Positions 60,801 to 62,080 of a DNA stretch of 64,000 nt are shown here, piece after piece. A program made the position numbers and the translations under genes. Location of the stretch: contig OU015675.1 in the NCBI GenBank assembly GCA_907165275.2, forward strand, positions 4,419,501 through 4,483,500, given 5' to 3'. Position 1 is the first letter of the stretch. Every line of letters begins with the position of its first letter. The stretch comes from Zygaena filipendulae. Its lineage: Eukaryota > Arthropoda > Insecta > Lepidoptera > Zygaenidae. Under the pieces are notes generated by a model. The model did not search any database. It saw nothing but the letters and a program-made list of their open reading frames with translations, and had not been told where the DNA came from.

Positions 60801-60959
60801 TCGGCTGGTCTGGACGGCTGTCGCCTCCTGTGCTGTGGAAGGGGATACCAGACCAGAGTGAGAGACCACGAGGAGAAGTGCCGGTGCCGCTTCGTCTGGT
60901 GCTGCCGGGTTCACTGCGAGATCTGTCGGTATAAGCGTGATCACCACGTATGCAATTAG
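3760..60959 (+). CDS. WntA: WntA, secreted Wnt ligand (8 coding exons, 359 aa)
   Basis: Joining 3760-3827, 53640-53787, 54962-55082, 57996-58153, 58504-58611, 59605-59751, 60119-60246 and 60758-60959 gives an unbroken 1080-nt frame (68+148+121+158+108+147+128+202), and every intron is GT-AG. The product is a secreted, lipid-modified morphogen that would signal through Frizzled receptors. Residues 1-20 form a signal peptide. The mature part has 24 cysteines, as expected for a Wnt. Landmarks are [15 protein letters not shown] (84-97), [10 protein letters not shown] (113-122), HNNEAGRR (194-201), [10 protein letters not shown] (211-220, with Ser217 as the expected palmitoleoylation site) and the cysteine-rich C-terminus from [12 protein letters not shown] to HHVCN. 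N-glycosylation sequons are N36, N95, N101, N274 and N305. Assignment to WntA, rather than Wnt1/5/6/7/9/10/11, rests on recalled features (the [14 protein letters not shown] and [10 protein letters not shown] blocks, short linker) and should be confirmed by a tree. Databases often label WntA 'Wnt-4-like'. Family membership is near certain and the subfamily is about 85% sure. Confidence 0.9.
5480..5930. repeat. Nested inverted repeat (MITE-in-MITE palindrome)
   Basis: An inner hairpin has arms 5622-5729 and about 5746-5857 around a loop of about 16 bp. Outer arms (5480-5575 and about 5845-5930) also pair imperfectly. The unit is marked by CCGCACTCAGAG or CCGCAATCAGA and its complement, which recur six times in alternating orientation, together with GCCAATTAACATTAAT. 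The pattern suggests one MITE inserted into another copy of itself. No coding capacity is seen. Confidence 0.75.
6408..6914. repeat. Long fold-back element
   Basis: The arm 6408-6583 pairs imperfectly with 6726-6914. Left landmarks ACGAGACCATATGACT, AGATCTCAT, AGAGCCAAGCTT and ATGTGGCTTGG recur as complements in the same spacing on the right. The loop carries its own hairpin (GATTGGTCT at 6591, AGACCAATC ending at 6628). Several short ORFs in the arms are chance products of the repeat. The class is unknown; it looks like a fold-back DNA element. Confidence 0.75.
6940..7190. repeat. Probable dispersed repeat remnant
   Basis: Phrases such as CATACCAAATTTCAGCTAAT and AGTGAGTCAGTGACG are typical of old lepidopteran interspersed repeats as I remember them. 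No ends or duplications are visible, so this is a weak call. Confidence 0.3.
7191..10189. other. Intron 1 sequence, no gene; eroded repeats
   Basis: AT-rich with no supportable ORF. It holds a (TTTA)n-led LINE-tail-like remnant at about 8363-8450 and an eroded forward Helitron-like piece at about 8865-9036 (ending GAAACCGCGGGGAGAAC). A repeat-free block lies at about 9640-9790 (GTTAACGCGCTGTTAAC, AACGGAGCGAAGCGATCAGC) and could be regulatory. Nothing else was recognised. Confidence 0.45.
10190..10385. promoter_or_regulatory. GC-richer, repeat-free island (regulatory candidate)
   Basis: Reads GTGAGCAGCCGCTAGCCGG, then GGCTCTGTCAGACACACAAT and CTTCTCTTGGCCGTTAG, in a very AT-rich setting with no repeat hallmark. 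GTTAACTAATC (10277-10287) resembles a homeodomain or HNF1-type site. Regulatory function is inferred from composition alone. Confidence 0.3.
10386..13464. other. Intron 1 sequence, no gene; MITE-like unit inside
   Basis: Apart from an eroded reverse Helitron-like start at about 10640 (CTAGCGGTTTTTATCCGCG) and the inverted-repeat unit at 11968-12322, this is plain AT-rich sequence. Small hairpins are present at about 12448-12516 (CTAGAGGAGAATT ... AATTCCTCTAG) and 12572-12602. ORFs up to 85 codons are random in composition. Confidence 0.45.
11968..12322. mobile_element. MITE candidate with 31-bp terminal inverted repeats
   Basis: TATACAACGTGTTAATGAAT at 11968 continues to 11998. Its complement fills 12292-12322, with one mismatch over 31 bp. 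The 355-bp unit has a GC-richer middle at about 12118-12168 (AAGCGCCTACCGG, GCTGCGGGCGGAGTACGCGCC) and no ORF. Only one copy was noticed. Confidence 0.6.
13465..13670 (+). mobile_element. Helitron-like short element
   Basis: Starts A^TCCTAATTAAAATTATAAAT, carries the family (GTTTGTTTGC)n and GGCTCAACCGATCATAATGA, and ends ATACCGCGGGGAACAGCTAC. The canonical CTAG end has mutated to CTAC. Confidence 0.7.
14150..14505 (+). repeat. Minisatellite of about 17-bp units
   Basis: Imperfect tandem copies of TGGACTTGTGGACTACA, with variants GGAACACATGGAC and GGACTTATGGACTACATG. It is interrupted at about 14371-14412 by TTTTAATAAATGATTTGACT followed by (TTTGAC)n. That interruption looks like the 3' tail of a lepidopteran LINE inserted into the array. 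ORFs on both strands here are artefacts of the repeat. Confidence 0.8.
15297..15504 (-). mobile_element. Helitron-like short element (reverse copy)
   Basis: Begins TTAGCTGTTCCCCGCGG and ends TTATTATAAGTAGTAGGA followed by T. One of the better-preserved copies, including the CCCCGCGGTTTCACCCGCGG hairpin. A 64-codon minus-strand ORF here is a repeat artefact. Confidence 0.75.
16130..16260. promoter_or_regulatory. GC-richer island with octamer motif (regulatory candidate)
   Basis: Contains ATTTGCAT (16152-16159), a POU-type octamer, then GATAGCACGGCGGTGCATGC, the palindrome GGTGGTCCACC and GAGTGGCAGGCGCGTCGA. It is flanked by AT-rich DNA and has no repeat hallmark. Regulatory role is an inference. 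Confidence 0.35.
16261..18479. other. Intron 1 sequence, no gene
   Basis: AT-rich with no ORF worth keeping. At about 17490-17540 the phrase AACCTCCTCC then TTTTTGGAAGTCGGTTGAC is one end of a common lepidopteran repeat, also seen at about 19090-19123 and, reversed, at about 27645-27672. Confidence 0.4.
18480..18665. promoter_or_regulatory. Repeat-free island with two ACCGGT sites (regulatory candidate)
   Basis: ACCGGT occurs at 18496-18501 and 18524-18529, 28 bp apart, matching the core of Grainyhead/CP2-type sites. Nearby are CTCGAGTCTTTCGG and TTCGGTAGCCTTTCGCTCGG. The block stands out in composition. Function is inferred. Confidence 0.3.
18980..19125 (+). repeat. Tail of a common lepidopteran repeat (AAGTCGGTTAA end)
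   Basis: AATCATCAAAATCGGTGCAC ... GAGGTAACAAACATAAAAAG ... AACCTCCTCC ... GGGAAGTCGGTTAA. The phrases and their order match a repeat I know to be frequent in moths and butterflies. The left end is unclear. Confidence 0.5.
19180..19290. promoter_or_regulatory. GC-rich island (regulatory candidate)
   Basis: GATGAGCCGTATCAAACAGC, then CGCCGGGACACCCG and CCAACGGGCAGCCGCCGG in about 110 bp, between an old repeat and a possible MITE. No coding potential. Regulatory role is only a compositional inference. Confidence 0.3.
19400..19612. mobile_element. Possible MITE with GGAACGAAGTTCC-type ends
   Basis: The left end reads CGGAACGAAGTTCCTTAT and the right end ATAAGGAACAACGTTCC, which pair imperfectly, around an AT-rich centre of about 170 bp. 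The GGAACGAAGTTCCTTATG end is familiar from lepidopteran DNA elements. Boundaries are uncertain. Confidence 0.4.
21304..21400 (-). mobile_element. Eroded Helitron-like fragment (reverse copy)
   Basis: TAGCTATTCCTCACG ... GCGAATTCCGAGATCCCCCG keeps the order of the reverse family end, but it is truncated and diverged. Confidence 0.4.
21420..21660 (+). mobile_element. MITE family B, copy 1
   Basis: This 240-bp unit starts AGCAGGGCAATTAATGTAAC and ends ATGTTACATCACAGCCCCTC. The ends are imperfect inverted repeats. A second copy lies at 56143-56378 in the same orientation and is closely similar along its length. Shared blocks include TTTCAGTTTCAATCAGAAAA and AAACCGCCATGTTTTTG. Confidence 0.75.
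21815..22120 (+). mobile_element. Helitron-like element with internal partial duplication
   Basis: Starts TCCTTACTAGTATTATAAAG and ends GTGAAACAGCTAG before T. The middle-to-end part occurs twice (CGGAATTCCCGCGGAAAC near 21959 and CGGAATATCCGCGGGATC near 22076). The element is therefore a 3'-end-duplicated copy of the family. Confidence 0.65.
22121..25464. other. Intron 1 sequence, no gene; (GAA)n runs
   Basis: AT-rich with ORFs up to 110 codons that lack any recognisable composition. (AAG)n microsatellites occur at about 23369-23384 and 23717-23732. No mobile element ends or GC islands were noticed. Confidence 0.4.
25465..25645 (+). mobile_element. Helitron-like short element, well-preserved reference copy
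   Basis: Starts A^TCCTACTAATATTATAAATG and ends GCGGGGCATAGCTAG^T. A GC hairpin (GCGGGTGAAACCGC) sits just before the CTAG end. A 5' TC, a 3' hairpin plus CTRR, insertion between A and T, and no target duplication are the hallmarks of Helitrons. It resembles the Lep1-type non-autonomous Helitrons of Lepidoptera. It has no ORF and would depend on a helicase/Rep protein encoded elsewhere. Confidence 0.75.
25990..26125. promoter_or_regulatory. Repeat-free island with homeodomain-like and Fox-like motifs
   Basis: GTAATTATAATCC (26045-26057) and TGTTTAC (26077-26083) sit beside ACCACGCCCCCGTGGGAGCG. The composition contrasts with flanking AT-rich DNA and no repeat hallmark is seen. A possible WntA enhancer, by inference only. 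Confidence 0.3.
26830..27065. mobile_element. MITE with CCCTTATTCACTATGA terminal inverted repeats
   Basis: The left end CAGGGCCCTTATTCACTATG pairs with the right end CATAGTGAATAAGGGTCCAG. The 236-bp body has a GC-rich subterminal hairpin (GGCGCTTTAAGACAAAGCGCC) and a 65-codon chance ORF. No transposase. Confidence 0.75.
27066..30203. other. Intron 1 sequence, no gene recognised
   Basis: The 97-codon open frame at 27307-27600 starts TTG, matches no family I know and is not flanked by splice signals that fit WntA. A short GC-richer block lies at 27380-27520. A reversed copy of the AACCGACTTC repeat end lies at about 27645. The rest is AT-rich. Confidence 0.4.
30204..30375 (+). mobile_element. 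Helitron-like short element
   Basis: Starts A after AG, then TCCTAACTAACATTATAAAT, and ends AACCGCGGGGAATAGCTAG^T. Shortened in the middle compared with the 25465 copy. Confidence 0.7.
30482..30740. promoter_or_regulatory. GC-rich, repeat-free island (strong regulatory candidate)
   Basis: About 260 bp with CGCCGTACCAGGGTTG, CTGCACGCCGCGCCACGG, TTAGAGGTAGCGGGTGG and CGACGCATACGACCGGCTG. Both strands have overlapping ORFs only because stop codons are scarce in GC-rich DNA. ATGCAAT and CAAATGC motifs recur. It sits directly between two Helitron-like copies and resembles them in no way. Function is inferred from composition. Confidence 0.4.
30776..30840 (-). mobile_element. Truncated Helitron-like fragment (reverse copy)
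   Basis: CTCGCGGCTATCCCACGG and TTCCCGCGAGGATTCCG are the reverse family end. The remainder is lost or diverged. Confidence 0.45.
31690..31990. repeat. Eroded repeats: GGTACCGT-type piece and Helitron-like tail
   Basis: AGGGTACCGTTTCC ... TTTGTCCGTC at 31690-31750 resembles the family seen complete at 40730-41139. GGGAATCTCGAAAGTGACGC ... GAAAGACTAG at 31928-31981 resembles a diverged Helitron-like end. A short (TA)n follows. Confidence 0.35.
31991..33739. other. Intron 1 sequence, no gene
   Basis: AT-rich. A modest GC-richer block at about 32975-33120 (TAACGGAGTCGTCCC, CCTCAACGACGCATTGTC) carries no repeat hallmark and is a weaker regulatory candidate. Nothing else was recognised. Confidence 0.35.
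33745..33930 (-). mobile_element. Diverged Helitron-like element (reverse copy)
   Basis: TTCGGAGTTCCCTTGAAAAT ... GGCTTCCTATAGGTGAAGGA ... AACCAACAAACAAATA follow the internal order of the 59313-59529 copy. Both ends are worn. Confidence 0.5.
34416..34719 (+). mobile_element. Composite Helitron-like element, copy 1
   Basis: Starts TCTATATAATAAAAATGAAT and ends GCGGGGCACAGCTAG^T. The CGGGAATTCCG..CACGCG segment occurs twice, near 34558 and 34676, separated by AGCTGATGTTATAAGGAATA. A second copy of the same composite lies at about 35735-36040, in the same orientation, so the internal duplication predates both insertions. Confidence 0.7.
34817..35051 (+). mobile_element. MITE family A, copy 1
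   Basis: 235 bp with about 33-bp terminal inverted repeats, from GGACGCAGATAAGCAATAGC to ACTGCTTATCTATGTCC. The inner TIR boundary is GTTAACCCACA. The internal sequence (GAGAACGTTTTTTAATTATG) matches the copies at 36369 and 50618. No ORF. Confidence 0.8.
35338..35562 (-). mobile_element. Helitron-like element (reverse copy)
   Basis: Starts CTAGCTGTCCCCCGCGG, has (CAGA)n at about 35514-35538 and ends near AATAGTATGTAGAGAT. The order agrees with the reverse family layout. The middle contains CGTTCAGTAGTTTTGACG. Confidence 0.65.
35735..36040 (+). mobile_element. Composite Helitron-like element, copy 2
   Basis: Parallels 34416-34719 across its length, including both GGGAATT..ACGC blocks and the AGTTGATGTTATAAGGAGTA spacer, and ends GCACCGCTAG^T. 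The left boundary is less sure. Confidence 0.65.
36369..36589 (-). mobile_element. MITE family A, copy 2 (inverted, one TIR shortened)
   Basis: Starts GGACATAGATAAGCAATAGT and runs in the opposite orientation to copy 1. The right TIR is missing about 16 bp, reading GGGTTAACTGCGTCC. The opposite orientation shows that this and copy 1 are separate insertions, not part of a local duplication. Confidence 0.75.
36590..38295. other. Intron 1 sequence, no gene
   Basis: AT-rich with no supportable ORF. GCTCCCGCGGGAACTCC at about 37940 followed by CTTCATAGGCTACGCAG matches a block at about 42525-42610 and is an eroded Helitron-like piece. AACCCGGGTGTAACCG at about 38140 is another. Confidence 0.4.
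38296..38483 (+). mobile_element. Helitron-like element of the composite subfamily
   Basis: Contains (CTGT)n, GGACTTTCACTGACAGATAG and TGATGTTATAAGAAATAAC, as in 34416-34719, and ends GAGGCACAGCTAG. It carries a single, not duplicated, GGGAATTTCG block. Confidence 0.65.
38757..38923 (+). mobile_element. Helitron-like element, worn 3' end
   Basis: ATTACATGCGAATGTGTTTA ... TCAACCGATCGTCATGAAAT ... GTGAAATCGCGGGGATCAAC. The CTAG end has decayed. Two chance ORFs overlap it. Confidence 0.6.
38924..40727. other. Intron 1 sequence, no gene
   Basis: AT-rich. At about 39275-39350 the stretch AATTGAACTGAGCACC ... CGCTTTCGCCAGTCGCG resembles tRNA-like parts of SINEs, but it is too diverged to call. 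Nothing else was recognised. Confidence 0.35.
40728..41139. mobile_element. Common lepidopteran non-autonomous repeat (GGTTCCGTACC/ACGGAACCCTAAAAA)
   Basis: Opens ATGACCAAGTGCGAGTTGAA, then GAAGGGTTCCGTACC. It passes through CACGTTTGTTGTATGGGAG, a run of ACGGACGG and GGGTCCCGTTTTACC, and closes GGTACGGAACCCTAAAAAAG. I recognise this as one of the most frequent short repeats of Lepidoptera. An AT-rich insertion expands its left half. No ORF. Confidence 0.7.
41320..41647. mobile_element. MITE with paired TGACGTCA sites
   Basis: The left end AGGGATGTTGACTACTATTC and right end TTAGTCAACATGCCCCA are imperfect inverted repeats, continued by AATTAGTCCGTC and GACGGACTAAAAA inside. The centre holds TGACGTCA at 41468-41475 and 41512-41519, each a perfect CREB/ATF-type palindrome. 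No ORF. Confidence 0.75.
42018..42218 (-). mobile_element. Helitron-like element (reverse copy)
   Basis: Starts A^CTAGCTGTTCCCCGCGGG and ends GAGTAATATTAGG. It includes GAAAAC-free middle GTACCCTATGTCCTTTTATT and AACAAACAAACGAACA. Both ends are well preserved. Confidence 0.7.
42219..44034. other. Intron 1 sequence, no gene; SINE-like piece
   Basis: A stretch at about 43509-43650 begins with poly-T, continues TTCTTACATGCATGC and GACAGGAGCTCCCAGTAGGC, and includes (CAAAA)n. It looks like the reversed tail of a retroposon. An eroded Helitron-like block lies at about 42520-42610. No gene. Confidence 0.4.
44035..44498 (+). mobile_element. Young 5'-truncated RTE-like LINE with 12-bp target duplication
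   Basis: ATCCCGTATTAG occurs at 44035-44046 and again at 44487-44498, exactly flanking a 440-bp insert. The insert carries the last part of a non-LTR retrotransposon ORF and a short (AAG)-rich tail (AAGAAGAAGAAAGAG). Perfect duplications and an intact residual frame indicate a recent insertion. RTE-like assignment is from the protein; other LINE clades are less likely. Confidence 0.85.
44047..44460 (+). pseudogene. C-terminal remnant of a LINE endonuclease-reverse transcriptase
   Basis: The frame is open from the insertion point to the TGA at 44458-44460. Residues include [20 protein letters not shown], then [39 protein letters not shown] and [16 protein letters not shown], the typical C-terminal end of insect RTE-like proteins downstream of the RT domain. 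There is no start, endonuclease or RT core, so it cannot act. Minus-strand ORFs over it are shadows. Confidence 0.85.
44499..45725. other. Intron 1 sequence, no gene
   Basis: AT-rich with ORFs below 75 codons that match nothing known. No repeat ends or GC islands were noticed. Confidence 0.4.
45726..45951 (+). mobile_element. Helitron-like element
   Basis: Starts A^TCTATACTAATATAAAGAA and ends GCGAGACGGCTAG^T. The internal CGAACTCAAAAACTACTAGA and GAAAGCTCCATTATCCCTGA place it with the 1005 and 59313 copies, in the opposite orientation. Confidence 0.7.
46653..46699 (-). mobile_element. Helitron-like end interrupted by a fold-back MITE
   Basis: CTAGCTGTTGGCCGCGACTT, then GTTCGCGTGG, is a second, TTGGCCGCGAC-type, reverse Helitron-like end. 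It breaks off where the fold-back at 46700 begins, and no continuation was recognised beyond 46886. Confidence 0.5.
46700..46886. mobile_element. Fold-back MITE with arms of about 78 bp
   Basis: The left arm has AGCACACGGTGAAATTATCG ... TTGAAATTTACTATGGAAGC ... AAAGCCCGTCTTTAATGCAC. The right arm is its complement, ending GAAAATTTCACCGTGCT. Mismatches are few. The loop is about 30 bp. It could form a long hairpin in DNA or in the intron RNA. Confidence 0.8.
47540..47741 (+). mobile_element. Helitron-like element
   Basis: Starts ACCTACTAATATTATAAGTG with (CTGT)n at 47571-47590. It has GGCTCAACTGATAATTATGA and CAGAGAAGGACATAGGGTAT, and ends GCGGGGAGCAGCTAG^T. The first base of the usual TC start has changed. 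Confidence 0.75.
47742..50617. other. Intron 1 sequence, no gene; tRNA-like SINE traces
   Basis: A Helitron-like fragment lies at about 48475-48585 (GAGTTTGTTTGTTACGC, AATCATCATGAAATTTTGC). TTCCGGATTCGATGCCCG (48423-48440) and GGCTTCGTGGTCAAACGCG (48251-48269) resemble tRNA box B and box A parts of eroded SINEs, but no tRNA fold is complete. The rest is AT-rich. Confidence 0.4.
50618..50852 (+). mobile_element. MITE family A, copy 3
   Basis: The core GTTAACCCACAAAATTAATT ... TAGAACGTTTTTTAATTATG ... GTGGGTTAACATGC is well kept. The outer TIR on the left is worn (CCCGATAAACAATAAAAG) and that on the right reads TATTGCTTGTATATCC. Confidence 0.75.
50853..52729. other. Intron 1 sequence, no gene
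   Basis: GGGGTGAAAGTAAC at about 51208 and GTTACTTTCAACCC at about 51449 form a widely spaced inverted pair that may mark another old MITE. No ORF or GC island was seen. Confidence 0.35.
52730..53040. promoter_or_regulatory. GC-rich island 0.6 kb upstream of exon 2 (regulatory candidate)
   Basis: About 310 bp with few stops in any frame, including CACGTG (52804-52809), TTCCCCGATGCGATGATGGC, AGGGAGGTCGTCGGCC, GTGCGCAGCCCGCTCCAC and TTGGCCGGTTTGAATAG. ORFs on both strands overlap here because of composition and match no family. The non-repetitive block near the end of intron 1 fits an enhancer or an alternative promoter. Confidence 0.4.
53041..53330. promoter_or_regulatory. Second compositional island next to exon 2
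   Basis: GGAAGAGGTCGCGGAGAGCG (53118) and the palindromic CGGGAACTCGTTCCCGGTAC stretch (53262-53281) sit in otherwise AT-rich DNA. It could belong with the previous island. Function unknown. Confidence 0.25.
53640..53787 (+). CDS. WntA: WntA coding exon 2
   Basis: Acceptor is TTCCAG at 53634-53639 and donor is GTAACT at 53788. Its first base completes the split Trp23 codon and it ends in phase 0 after Gln72. It encodes the mature N-terminus, including [17 protein letters not shown] with the first two conserved Wnt cysteines (Cys50, Cys64). N36-T-S is a possible glycosylation site. The joined frame with exon 1 is exactly 72 codons, which supports the pairing across the long intron. Confidence 0.9.
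53788..54961 (+). other. WntA: WntA intron 2 (1174 bp)
   Basis: GTAACT to TTCCAG. AT-rich, with the short direct repeat GGAGGTTGAATGTATA at about 53912 and 53937. No mobile element recognised. Confidence 0.85.
54962..55082 (+). CDS. WntA: WntA coding exon 3
   Basis: Acceptor is TTTCCAG ending at 54961 and donor is GTAAGT at 55083 (phase 1). Encodes [17 protein letters not shown] and RNSRWNCS, the diagnostic Wnt ECQxQFRxxRWNCS block with Cys85 and Cys96. N95-C-S and N101-S-T are sequons. Reading past the donor gives a stop after a few codons, so the splice is needed. Confidence 0.92.
55119..55334 (+). mobile_element. Helitron-like element close to the exon 3 donor
   Basis: Starts ACCTACTAATAAACTAATAA and ends TGAAACTGCGGGACACAACTAG^T. 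It lies within intron 3, beginning only 37 bp downstream of the exon 3 splice site, with the donor itself intact. Confidence 0.7.
56143..56378 (+). mobile_element. MITE family B, copy 2
   Basis: Starts CAGCAGGGCAATTATGTAAC and ends AAGTTACACAATAGCCCCTC. The reverse complement of the end (GAGGGGCTATTGTGTAACTT) aligns with the start, giving TIRs of about 18 bp. Pairs with 21420-21660 across its length. Confidence 0.8.
57996..58153 (+). CDS. WntA: WntA coding exon 4
   Basis: Acceptor is TTTTCCAG ending at 57995 and donor is GTAACC at 58154 (phase 0). Its first two bases complete Lys113. Encodes [19 protein letters not shown], then the [19 protein letters not shown] region and HWQWGGCSE, which match the Wnt (T/S)RExAF, CSxGxLxxCxCD and W(Q/K)WGGCSD/E blocks. 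The exon is strikingly GC-rich compared with its AT-rich introns. Confidence 0.93.
58154..58503 (+). other. WntA: WntA intron 4 (350 bp)
   Basis: GTAACC to AACAG. CAAATTCAAATTCACATATA at about 58225 followed by CTTTATTGCCCC resembles the reversed tail of a lepidopteran LINE. Confidence 0.8.
58504..58611 (+). CDS. WntA: WntA coding exon 5
   Basis: Acceptor is AACAG ending at 58503 and donor is GTGAGC at 58612. The exon is 36 codons, phase 0 at both ends. Encodes [19 protein letters not shown] followed by [10 protein letters not shown], the conserved Wnt helix segment. The short acidic stretch SEEDKTTDN (182-190) replaces the linker seen in other subfamilies. Confidence 0.92.
59205..59240. repeat. 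36-bp palindrome in intron 5
   Basis: ATTATTAGACAAATAGA, two bases, then its exact complement TCTATTTGTCTAATAAT. Arms are 17 bp without mismatch. Confidence 0.85.
59313..59529 (-). mobile_element. Helitron-like element (reverse copy) in intron 5
   Basis: ACTAAAATTCCCCCGCAGTA ... GTGGGAATTCCGGGATAAAA ... TTATAATAATATATATTAAG. It ends about 75 bp upstream of exon 6. Both ends are worn. Confidence 0.6.
59605..59751 (+). CDS. WntA: WntA coding exon 6 (lipidation hairpin)
   Basis: Acceptor is GATTGCAG ending at 59604 and donor is GTGAGG at 59752. The exon is 49 codons, phase 0 at both ends. Encodes [16 protein letters not shown]. By homology Ser217 is the serine that Porcupine acylates, giving the lipid that enters the Frizzled groove. 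The exon ends with [12 protein letters not shown], the usual end of the Wnt N-terminal domain. Confidence 0.95.
59752..60118 (+). other. WntA: WntA intron 6 (367 bp)
   Basis: GTGAGG to TTATAG. AT-rich with no repeat recognised. Reading through from exon 6 gives a stop after 17 codons. Confidence 0.85.
60119..60246 (+). CDS. WntA: WntA coding exon 7 (linker)
   Basis: Acceptor is GATTATAG ending at 60118 and donor is GTAAGT at 60247 (phase 2). Encodes the basic, lysine-rich linker [15 protein letters not shown] (251-265), then [18 protein letters not shown], which opens the C-terminal cysteine-rich domain at Cys288. The linker varies most between subfamilies, so it is the best stretch for confirming the WntA call. 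Confidence 0.92.
60247..60757 (+). other. WntA: WntA intron 7 (511 bp)
   Basis: GTAAGT to TTGCAG. (GAAA)n at about 60592-60612 followed by AAAGATTTATTACAGC resembles a reversed LINE tail. Confidence 0.85.
60758..60959 (+). CDS. WntA: WntA coding exon 8 (C-terminal cysteine-rich domain and stop)
   Basis: Acceptor is ATATTGCAG ending at 60757. Its first base completes Glu293. Encodes [42 protein letters not shown] and ends HHVCN before TAG at 60957-60959. This is the cysteine-finger domain that contacts Frizzled at a second site. All eleven cysteines expected after the linker cysteine are present and there is no frameshift. Confidence 0.95.
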
Positions 60960-61170
60960 ATTATCGATTGATCGAATCACAAACATCGATTAAATATCTA
61001 GTATCAAAGAGTTTGAGAGTTTACTGACAATCTCTGTGACTAAACATGGTTCCAGGATGTGCTGAGTGGATTCCATTTGGCATCAAACTACGCCACATAA
61101 TTAACACACTTTAGCATTTACGTATATCGTAGTGTGTGATTGATGTATGTGTTGATTTTTTATAATTAAA
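60960..61170 (+). other. WntA: Start of WntA 3' UTR
   Basis: AT-rich sequence after the TAG. There is no canonical AATAAA before the LINE begins at 61171, so the transcript probably runs into the LINE or beyond. ATCGATT recurs three times in 60960-60995. Confidence 0.6.
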
Positions 61171-61171
61171 T

Positions 61172-61630
61172 GCCCTTGTACAATCAACTATAACATATTG
61201 CATCCCCGTTTGGGGCGGTGCCTTTAAAACACATTTTCTGGAAGTAGAAAGAGCACAGAGAGCTTTGTTAAAAGTTATGTACTTCAAAAAGCGGTTGTAC
61301 TCAACTGAAAGTCTTTATAGAATTAGTGGCCTTTTGTCTGTTCGGAAGTTATACATCTTACACACTATCTTAAAAACACATAAGTCAATAAACTATGATC
61401 CTCAGATACAAAACAAGAGAAGGAAGGACATTGTAATAAATTCGCGTAAAGTAAGAACTGCTTGTGCAAGCACTCAATATGGGTATAGGTCATCTTTTCT
61501 CTACAATAAAATAAATAAAGAGTTACAAATATATACAAAAACTAGCAAGGAATGTAAATCCGTGCTGATTCAATTTCTAAAGCTGATTAGTTACGGCGAG
61601 TGTGAGTTGATTCTACAGCCACCTACATAG
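61172..61630 (+). pseudogene. LINE reverse transcriptase C-terminal remnant
   Basis: Open from the truncation point to TAG at 61628-61630, about 152 residues. ALVQSTITYCIPVWGGAFKT, then VERAQRALLKVMYFKKR and LYRISGLLSVRKLYILHTIL, match the post-RT region of jockey/CR1-group retrotransposons. The catalytic RT core and endonuclease are absent, so it is inactive. The frame is unbroken, which suggests a fairly recent copy. Confidence 0.85.
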
Positions 61631-61772
61631 GCGGATGTGGCGTTGACTTGTTCTCGTCGTGGCTGGTTAAGTGTACATTTTGGTCAGTATTTTGATCCCT
61701 ACTGCTATTGCAATTCATTTGTCTGTCGGAAGTGTCAGGGTTGCTGCATTCACCTGCTTGGGTTCTTGCATT

Positions 61773-61838
61773 CACACACGCGCACACACACACATACACA
61801 CACACACACATACACACACACACACACACTCACACATA
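61773..61838 (+). repeat. (CA)n microsatellite in the LINE 3' UTR
   Basis: About 65 bp of CACACA with GCGCAC and CATACA interruptions. ORFs through it on both strands are simple-sequence artefacts. Confidence 0.9.
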
Positions 61839-61951
61839 AACACATACACTTCAAAATTATTTCACACAATTTATTTAAATATTAAGTTATAATATATATA
61901 TGTATGCTTTCGGATATGTATTTTGTTAATTTTAAATTAGTTATGAGGAGC

Positions 61952-61996
61952 GGAGTCTCCTGGCACAGGCATAATTTATGCCTAAAAGGAGGCTCC
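61952..61996 (+). other. Stem-loop near the LINE 3' end
   Basis: GAGTCTCCT (61953-61961) pairs with AGGAGGCTC (61987-61995), with one G-U pair. The inner AGGCATAA/TTATGCCT pairs too. The hairpin precedes the tail, where LINE reverse transcriptases commonly recognise their template. Function by analogy. Confidence 0.6.
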
Positions 61997-62080
61997 AGCT
62001 ATTTATCTAGTTATAAGTTCATATTGTGAAAGTAATAAATAATTTTTGATTTTTTTTTTTTTTTTTTTTTTTGAATTAAA

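Larger units (their letters stand above)
61164..62080 (+). mobile_element. 5'-truncated jockey/CR1-type LINE in the WntA 3' region
   Basis: The insert 61171-62073 has the end of a reverse transcriptase ORF, a 440-bp 3' UTR with (CA)n, a stem-loop and a poly-T run. AATTAAA at 61164-61170 and 62074-62080 is a candidate 7-bp target duplication. It is in the same orientation as WntA. Its AATAAATAATTT near 62035 could serve as a poly(A) signal for the host gene. Confidence 0.75.

Noticed and set aside
3760..60959. Assignment of the gene to Wnt4, Wnt5 or Wnt11
   Set aside because: The Wnt core would allow a 'Wnt-4-like' label, but the short basic linker, [14 protein letters not shown] and [10 protein letters not shown] fit what I recall of arthropod WntA. 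A phylogeny with arthropod Wnts would settle it.
61623..61892. ORFs on both strands through CACACA
   Set aside because: Simple-sequence artefacts in the LINE 3' UTR.
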